Part shown: positions 4,058 to 8,998 of the stretch, piece by piece
Layout: every line of letters starts with the position of its first letter
Position numbering within the stretch: the first letter of the stretch is position 1
Source of the DNA: a bacterium
Lineage (GTDB): Bacteria; Armatimonadota; Chthonomonadetes; Chthonomonadales; Chthonomonadaceae
Assembly: GCA_021805405.1 (NCBI GenBank)
Contig: JAJZFK010000256.1
Coordinates: 1-8,998, forward strand
Reading direction: 5' to 3'
Length of the DNA stretch: 8,998 bases
The notes under the pieces: generated by a model
Told to the model about the DNA's origin: nothing
Database searches by the model: none
Seen by the model: the letters and a program-made list of their open reading frames with translations, nothing else
Position numbers and translations under genes: made by a program

Positions 4058-6124
4058 ATGATAATTCCTCATAATTTCGATGTCCTAAAACCGCAGCCAT
4101 CTACAGTGTTAACCATTCAGCTTGACCATCCATTGCTGATATTTAATCCGCTTGAGACTCTGGGGGCAGGCATTGACGAGTGTGATACCGCGTCTGTGCG
4201 CAAACTCTTTTCGCGTCACAACGTAACTGCATTCCGCGCTACCGGACTTCACTCTTTTACCTACCGATTATATACAGAACTGAACGTGCAGGCTTGGCAC
4301 TGGAATCCTAAAGGAACCTGGAGCGATACTGCTCACGACGAGGGGTATTTTCGGGGCAATGCTGTTCCGGGAAAGTTCATCACATCAAGCGACTGCTATG
4401 CACTGCCGCGCCGTGGAGACACATCCGATCAGGGTGATAACAAGTCATATTCCCGGCTAGATGACGGCGACAATCGTACCTTTTGGAAAAGTGATCCCTA
4501 TCTGGGCACACATTATACTGACGAGCCAGATAGCGCACATCCGCAGTGGGTCATCGCAGATATGGCGCGGAGCCTACCCGTCAATGCAGTGAGCATAGAT
4601 TGGATGGCACCCTACGCAACCAGCTTTAAGGTTCAGTACTGGACTGGCAGCAGCCCCTTCGACCACCCTAATCATGGTACCTGGCTGGACTTTTCACGGG
4701 GTTCCTTTGTAAACATGCATGGTGGGCACCAGCTCCTTAGGGTTGCACACACCGCGCACAACGTGCAGTTTATACGATTTCTAATGACGGTGTCCTCTCA
4801 TACTTCCATTTCACCTTCCAACGATCCGAGGGATCGACAGGGCTATGCCATTGCGGAAATTGGAATTGGCACAATGGACGCGAACCGCCATTTTGAGGAC
4901 GCGGTTCACCACAACCCTTCCTCCAACCAGACTTCGTTTTCGGTATCGTCAACAGACCCTTGGCACCGCGCAACTGACTTTTTGCCGGGTTGGGACCAAC
5001 CGGGACTGGATCTCTGCTTTGGTAGCGGACTTAGTAAAGGCGAGGCATCGCTCGTGCCTGTTGCCATGCTCTATTCTACGCCGGAAGATGCCGTTGCCGA
5101 ACTCTCGTATCTTCAGGCACGCGGCGATCGTTTGGCAGGCGTAGAGCTTGGAGAAGAGCCTGACGGGCAGAATGCCGATCCTGAAGATTACGCGTGTCTC
5201 TATATACAGTGGGCGCGGGCGATACGTAAGCGCTTTCCAAATCTACCCATTGGTGGTCCAGTACTCTCTTCGATTGATGCCCAGGCGACTAACGCCCTGG
5301 ACGGAGTAACGGACTGGCTGCCACGTTTCGTCAACTACCTAAGGCTTCATAGCGCGCTCGACCTCCTGAACTTCGTATCTACCGAGCATTATCCGTATAA
5401 TTCTGGAATCGTCACCGCAGCTACAGAAGCTAAAGAGCCGGCAACCATGCAGAGGCTCTTTGATATCGTGCGCGATGCTAAAGTACCAAAAAATGTACCG
5501 GTAGACATCACAGAGACCAACATGAGCGGGGGTGCCTCGAATACCTCCTGGCTGGTGGGTGCACGGTGGGCAGCAGACGCCATTGGCTCAATCTTTACGC
5601 ATGACAATGCGGGCCGGTTTTACTTTTACGAGTTTGATCCGTTTGGCCTTGGGCGAGCATATGGCGACGTCTGGGCATCCTACTGTCCATTTACCACAAA
5701 TACCGCGAGCCAGGTGCAGCAGCCAACCTCCCAGTACTGGGCACTGCGCATGATCACGCACGATTGGCTGAACCCCGCCGGGGGCAACCATACCTCTCTT
5801 GGTACCACGATGGGCCAATCGCCGGGTGGTGGGCCCGTCCAGCTATCGTCCTATGCGGTACGCCGACCGCATGGAACGGTGGCAGTACTTATCGTGAACC
5901 ACGATGATACTATGGCAACACGTCTGCAGATCGTAACGCCGCCTGGTAGCCGCCACTGCGAGGTTCGCGTGGAAAGCAGTGCAACCTACGTTTGGCACGA
6001 TGCTGGTGCGAATAGTTACGCTAGTCCCGATGTACCGCCGTCACGAGCCTTAATGGCGGTTGGCAAGTCTGCTGTGATTACGATACCCGCCGGGTCGGTC
6101 GTTACTGTGCACTTCCTGCCATGA
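4058..6124 (+). CDS. Discoidin (F5/8 C)-like plus glycoside-hydrolase-like protein, no visible signal peptide
   Basis: Numbering is from ATG 4058 (688 residues; starting at 4043 adds MLLFG). An N-terminal part (about 30-100) contains FRATGLHSFTYRLYTELNVQ and HWNPKGTW. A discoidin-like beta domain at about 130-270 shows LDDGDNRTFWKS, PQWVIADMARSLPVNAVSIDW and FKVQYW. A TIM-barrel-type region covers about 310-560. There GVELGEEPDG places E367 where clan GH-A enzymes carry the acid/base Glu of the N-E-P motif, and VDITETN places E486 as candidate nucleophile. A C-terminal beta-sandwich-like tail ends the protein. The overall look resembles GH39/GH79-like retaining hydrolases, but I cannot name a family or substrate. 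The start at 4058 is favoured because the promoter at 4024-4052 would transcribe from about that base, giving a leaderless message; no Shine-Dalgarno precedes either ATG. Upstream in-frame TGA at 4025 rules out a longer N-terminus. The N-terminus (MIIPHNFDVLKP) shows no export signal, odd for this architecture. Its stop overlaps the next ATG (ATGA). Confidence 0.85.
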   Translation: MIIPHNFDVLKPQPSTVLTIQLDHPLLIFNPLETLGAGIDECDTASVRKLFSRHNVTAFRATGLHSFTYRLYTELNVQAWHWNPKGTWSDTAHDEGYFRGNAVPGKFITSSDCYALPRRGDTSDQGDNKSYSRLDDGDNRTFWKSDPYLGTHYTDEPDSAHPQWVIADMARSLPVNAVSIDWMAPYATSFKVQYWTGSSPFDHPNHGTWLDFSRGSFVNMHGGHQLLRVAHTAHNVQFIRFLMTVSSHTSISPSNDPRDRQGYAIAEIGIGTMDANRHFEDAVHHNPSSNQTSFSVSSTDPWHRATDFLPGWDQPGLDLCFGSGLSKGEASLVPVAMLYSTPEDAVAELSYLQARGDRLAGVELGEEPDGQNADPEDYACLYIQWARAIRKRFPNLPIGGPVLSSIDAQATNALDGVTDWLPRFVNYLRLHSALDLLNFVSTEHYPYNSGIVTAATEAKEPATMQRLFDIVRDAKVPKNVPVDITETNMSGGASNTSWLVGARWAADAIGSIFTHDNAGRFYFYEFDPFGLGRAYGDVWASYCPFTTNTASQVQQPTSQYWALRMITHDWLNPAGGNHTSLGTTMGQSPGGGPVQLSSYAVRRPHGTVAVLIVNHDDTMATRLQIVTPPGSRHCEVRVESSATYVWHDAGANSYASPDVPPSRALMAVGKSAVITIPAGSVVTVHFLP

Positions 6125-6222
6125 AAACCGGTAGCCCTGAAACCAGTGGTACGCGCACAACTGCTATTCGGGTATTATGTGAAACTGTGCGGATAGCTGC
6201 ATCCAAGGTCAATATTCAATGA
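6121..6222 (+). CDS. Possible 33-residue linker ORF coupling glycosidase and GT4 genes
   Basis: ATG at 6121 overlaps the glycosidase stop (ATGA, 6121-6124). The frame stays open for 33 codons and ends in TGA at 6220-6222, which overlaps the ATG of the GT4 gene (ATGA, 6219-6222). The product would be basic and Thr/Ser-rich, starting MKTGSPETSGTRTTAIRV, with no domain I recognise and no membrane segment. The exact fit at both ends, plus the GTGA overlap at the next junction, suggests stepwise translational coupling: ribosomes ending the first gene would translate this ORF and restart on the glycosyltransferase, whose own AAGG (6205-6208) is weak and 10 bases away. The peptide itself may be dispensable. 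It could also be chance in a 94-base spacer. Confidence 0.4.
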   Translation: MKTGSPETSGTRTTAIRVLCETVRIAASKVNIQ

Positions 6223-7325
6223 AGATCCTGCAGGCAGGCAGTTCCCTGTTCAATAGCGGTGGCATAGAGCGTTATATCATACATCTGGCAGATGGGCTTA
6301 CCGCACGGGGTCACGAGGTGCATATTACGGCACCGCCGGGCAGTTGGCTATCTACAACCGCTGAAAATCGCGGCTACCCTGTATGGTCAATCAAGGTCTA
6401 CAATCAGCACGATCTTCATACACTTGGAGCATACCGCAGGCTCATTCGCCGTGAGAAGTACGACATCATCAACACGCACTTTTCGCGCGACTATCTGGTT
6501 CCTGGGCTTGCAAGCTGGTTAGAGCATAGGCGCGGTATGGTTATCCACAGGCATATGCCCCACTGTTGGCCCCACATTAGGCGATGGATGTACAGCAAGG
6601 CGCTTTACGACAAAGTCGTAGGGGTTTCGCACGCCGTTTACGATGCGTTGCTGCAGGGGGGAATACCCGCAGACCGCCTCGAAATGGTTTACGGCGGTGT
6701 CGAGAAGGTAACTCCTGGCCCTGCACCAGACATTCGTGAAGAACTTGGTATACCCGGGGATTCTGTACTTATTGGAATAGTATCTCGTGTAATTGCTCAA
6801 AAAGGGCATCGGGAGCTCGTGCAGGCAATGAAGTTTGTGGACAAACAAGCAGTATGCCTGGTGGTGGGTGACGGCAACGACCTTGCTCATGTTAAGCGCC
6901 TTACAGTGGAGGAAGGGCTGCAGGATCGGGTGCATTTTCTCGGTTGGCGCAATGACAGTGATGCCATTACCGCTGCACTGGATGTGGTGGTGCAGCCGTC
7001 GCTTTGGGAAGAGGCATGCAGCCAGGCAATTCTGGAAGCGATGTCGATGGCCAAACCACTAGTCGTCACCCAAAGTGGGGGAAATGCCGAGTTGGTACAG
7101 CATGGTAAAAATGGCTTTGTTGTGGCTAAACACGATCTGCATGCGATGGCAAGCGCATTAAACACCCTGACGGCTGACCAAGCTCTTAGGCGAGAAATGG
7201 GTGCAGAAGGGCTAAAGTTGCAGCAAGAACAGTTCACGGTAGAGACAATGGCTCAGGGTATGGAGCGCGTCTACCGTTCGATTATTGCGGCGCAGAGTGC
7301 GGTTTCTCAAAGGATGGCTTCGTGA
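6219..7325 (+). CDS. GT4-family (GT-B fold) glycosyltransferase
   Basis: The 368-residue product has the two Rossmann-like halves of a GT-B enzyme. The acceptor half (1 to about 170) opens with MKILQAGSSLFNSGGIERY, the glycine-rich GGxE loop being at 14-17. It continues with LADGLTARGHEVHI and YDIINTHFSRDY; VVGVSHAV and VYGGVE end this half. The donor half (about 175-345) has GIVSRVIAQKGH with R190 and K195, the usual diphosphate-binding pair. It also has VVGDGND, VHFLGW and the EX7E signature (E265...E273 in EEACSQAILEAM), which handles the nucleotide sugar and is typical of retaining GT4 enzymes. Length is normal for the family. It should transfer a sugar from a nucleotide donor to a lipid-linked or glycan acceptor in the cytoplasm or at the inner membrane face; donor and acceptor cannot be read. 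No own promoter is evident in the preceding spacer, and its stop overlaps the next start (GTGA). Confidence 0.93.
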   Translation: MKILQAGSSLFNSGGIERYIIHLADGLTARGHEVHITAPPGSWLSTTAENRGYPVWSIKVYNQHDLHTLGAYRRLIRREKYDIINTHFSRDYLVPGLASWLEHRRGMVIHRHMPHCWPHIRRWMYSKALYDKVVGVSHAVYDALLQGGIPADRLEMVYGGVEKVTPGPAPDIREELGIPGDSVLIGIVSRVIAQKGHRELVQAMKFVDKQAVCLVVGDGNDLAHVKRLTVEEGLQDRVHFLGWRNDSDAITAALDVVVQPSLWEEACSQAILEAMSMAKPLVVTQSGGNAELVQHGKNGFVVAKHDLHAMASALNTLTADQALRREMGAEGLKLQQEQFTVETMAQGMERVYRSIIAAQSAVSQRMAS

Positions 7326-8920
7326 GTGCGACCACGTCAACGTGTTCACTGCCCAGCAAAAATATAACTGCCAACCTACCCATCTGGAACCGCCTGTCCT
7401 TCGTCTTCCTTACAGTAGTAACCGCATTACGCCTGATTCAGCTTCGAAGTTTTGATCTTGTACCCGACGAGGCATATTATTGGGACTGGTCGCGCCACCT
7501 TTCACTAGGCTACTACGACAATGGACCAATGATTGCTTACATCGTACACGTGACTACCTTGCTGTTTGGAACTAACGAATTCGGTGTACGGGTGGGTGCG
7601 TGTCTGTTGTCGCTAGGTACTGCGGCGTGCATCTGGTATCTAGCCTCACGCATCTTCAGCCTACGAGCCGCCTTTATTGCAACGGTCCTGGTGGGGCTTA
7701 CGCCGCTCATGGAGGTAGGATCTGTAATATCCACCTACGACCCTCCCCTTGTGTTCTTCTGGTCACTCTCACTCGTGTTACTGTACAATGCACTCTTCGC
7801 CACCGAATCTGGTTCAGGGCGGGTTGGAAGTTATAACTGGGTAGCACTGGGGTTTGCGATGGGAATGGGGCTCATGACCAAGCAGACTATTGTGCTCCTT
7901 ATACCATCGTTGCTGGTATTTTTCTTCTTTACTCGCGAATACAGTGGATGGCTCCGTCGCTGGCAGCCGTGGGTGGCAGTGTGTATCATGCTTATGTGCT
8001 ACAGCGGTGTCATCTGGTGGAACGCCATGCATCACTGGTGGACATTCAGGCATCTGCTGTTCCTCGAGCACAAATCGCATCACACGGCGGTTCAGCGACT
8101 GGGGAATTTTATCGGTTCGCAGGCGCTTTTGCTTGGCCCAGTGTTATTCGGAGGTTGCGTTGCGGCGCTGCTAAAACCCCTACGCGCAGTGGATAACCGC
8201 GCGGACGCACGAATTAAGTTCCTCGTTGCAATGGCCGCACCGTCGCTGCTCTTTTTTTGTATGCAGGCTCTCAAGGCTAAAGTACAGGGCAACTGGTGTC
8301 CATTTGCGTGGATCACTCCCTCCATCCTGTGGGCAGGAATGCTGTCGGCTCGCCTGGATAGGGGAAGTAACAGCAGCCGTGCGGTGTGGGGTATCGCGTG
8401 CGCAGCAGCTGCCATGAGCCTGTTCCTAACAATGGTCATTTTTCTGCCAGGTTTTCGCAAGTCCGTTGGCCTCAGGTTACCTCCCTCGGCTGATATCACC
8501 AACACAGCGGCCGGTTGGAGGAACCTTGCGATGCATGTGGAATCTTTACGCATGCAGATGGAGCGCACGGATGGAAAGCCGGTCTTCATCTGCGGTAACA
8601 ACTACGAATTTCCTGCGGAGATGGCGTTCTATATGCCAGGGCACCCACACACTTTCGATATGTTTCTGCACTGGCGGCTAACGATGTATGCCGCCTATAT
8701 TCACCAGCTTAAAGGCAAGCTGGGTGACAACGCAATATTTCTGGATGTTTGGCGGCATAATGACCCAGATTTAAGGGCTCTCTTTCAAAGCGTGACCTGG
8801 CAGCCGGACTATCTTGTTTGGCGCCGGCCGCTTTATAGCCGGCCAGTTGCAAACATCTCGATTGCACAGTGTTTTAATTTCACGCGGTACGTCGGCCTGC
8901 ATTGGGCGTCAGGCGGCTAA
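7322..8920 (+). CDS. Multi-spanning PMT_2/GT39-like glycosyltransferase (ArnT-related fold)
   Basis: The 532-residue membrane protein begins with GTG overlapping the preceding stop, a start fixed by coupling. After the first hydrophobic segment, VPDEAYYWDWSRHLSLGYYDNGPM (split by family motifs D49-E50 and YYDNGP) is the first large external loop carrying the catalytic acidic residue in GT39/GT83-type enzymes. Then come about ten hydrophobic helices, GLMTKQTIVLL (183-193) and WWNAMHHWWTFRH (232-244). KAKVQGNWCPFAW at 318-330 is like the NWP region of ArnT/PMT_2 proteins. A soluble C-terminal part of about 150 residues follows the last helix. Such enzymes move a sugar from a polyprenyl-phosphate donor to an acceptor outside the cytoplasmic membrane. 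Together with the GT4 gene this suggests a lipid-linked glycan route. Substrates are unknown. Confidence 0.9.
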   Translation: MSATTSTCSLPSKNITANLPIWNRLSFVFLTVVTALRLIQLRSFDLVPDEAYYWDWSRHLSLGYYDNGPMIAYIVHVTTLLFGTNEFGVRVGACLLSLGTAACIWYLASRIFSLRAAFIATVLVGLTPLMEVGSVISTYDPPLVFFWSLSLVLLYNALFATESGSGRVGSYNWVALGFAMGMGLMTKQTIVLLIPSLLVFFFFTREYSGWLRRWQPWVAVCIMLMCYSGVIWWNAMHHWWTFRHLLFLEHKSHHTAVQRLGNFIGSQALLLGPVLFGGCVAALLKPLRAVDNRADARIKFLVAMAAPSLLFFCMQALKAKVQGNWCPFAWITPSILWAGMLSARLDRGSNSSRAVWGIACAAAAMSLFLTMVIFLPGFRKSVGLRLPPSADITNTAAGWRNLAMHVESLRMQMERTDGKPVFICGNNYEFPAEMAFYMPGHPHTFDMFLHWRLTMYAAYIHQLKGKLGDNAIFLDVWRHNDPDLRALFQSVTWQPDYLVWRRPLYSRPVANISIAQCFNFTRYVGLHWASGG

Positions 8921-8986
8921 AAACTTCAGTTTGCACGAGCGCCGGTATACCTTCCTGCGCCCAGAGAGAAAGGGGCTGTTTACCCT

Positions 8987-8998
8987 ATGAAATACGGA
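8987..8998 (+). CDS. Possible start of a further gene, cut by window edge
   Basis: ATG at 8987 opens MKYG before the window ends. AGGGG at 8971-8975 is a plausible ribosome binding site but 11 bases away, longer than ideal. The 66 bases after the previous stop hold only the short palindrome GGTATACC (8943-8950) and no terminator, so the operon may continue. Four codons are too few to say what it encodes. Confidence 0.3.

Noticed and set aside
6519..6935. 138-codon minus-strand frame opposite the GT4 gene
   Set aside because: Antisense to a well-supported GT4 enzyme and without any recognisable motif.
8092..8601. 169-codon minus-strand frame opposite the membrane glycosyltransferase gene
   Set aside because: It lies wholly antisense to a gene with clear family motifs, and its translation shows no domain; a shadow of the coding bias.
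8823..8844. GCCGGCC repeated twice near the end of the membrane glycosyltransferase gene
   Set aside because: Short, GC-rich and fully explained by Arg-Pro codons in the frame.
1..8998. CRISPR arrays, tRNA/rRNA genes, insertion sequences, toxin or defence genes
   Set aside because: I looked on both strands and found no regularly spaced repeats, cloverleaf, transposase motif or defence domain.

Overview
The window looks like bacterial chromosome of moderate GC, most likely from the Armatimonadota. The main clue is the pseudopilin at 2761-3561. Its N-terminus (FTLIELLVV, then FPVFAQAREQAR) and its C-terminal H-X9-D motif are the style of processed prepilin-like proteins abundant in Armatimonadota and, with variations, Planctomycetota. 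The assignment rests on recalled family signatures, not on a search.

Layout. (1) 1-1041, minus strand: the N-terminal 347 codons of a PDZ/radical-SAM/DUF512 protein that runs off the left edge. (2) 1042-1553: a divergent intergenic region of about 510 bp with candidate promoters facing both ways, two operator-like palindromes, and a cluster of CCAATT repeats in the leader of the next gene. (3) 1554-3836, plus strand: a GntR-type/LacI-type chimeric regulator (AraR architecture), a type IV pseudopilin-like protein and a 69-residue single-pass membrane protein, followed by a terminator-like hairpin. (4) 4058-8920, plus strand: a second operon starting at a near-consensus promoter. It holds a discoidin-plus-glycosidase-like protein, a possible 33-codon linker ORF, a GT4 glycosyltransferase and a multi-spanning PMT_2/GT39-like glycosyltransferase. 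The genes are joined by 4-base stop/start overlaps (ATGA, ATGA, GTGA). A further gene may begin at 8987.

How they may work together (inference): the sugar-binding-type regulator probably senses a small carbohydrate and controls its own transcript with the pseudopilin and membrane peptide. The downstream operon combines one glycan-cleaving-type protein with two glycan-building enzymes, which suits synthesis or remodelling of a cell-surface or lipid-linked glycan better than plain sugar catabolism; no sugar transporter or central-metabolism enzyme is visible. The points most worth a second look are the linker ORF at 6121-6222, the likely leaderless start of the glycosidase-like gene with no signal peptide, the mutually exclusive hairpins over the regulator's ribosome binding site, and the perfect 11-bp inverted repeat inside the regulator gene.
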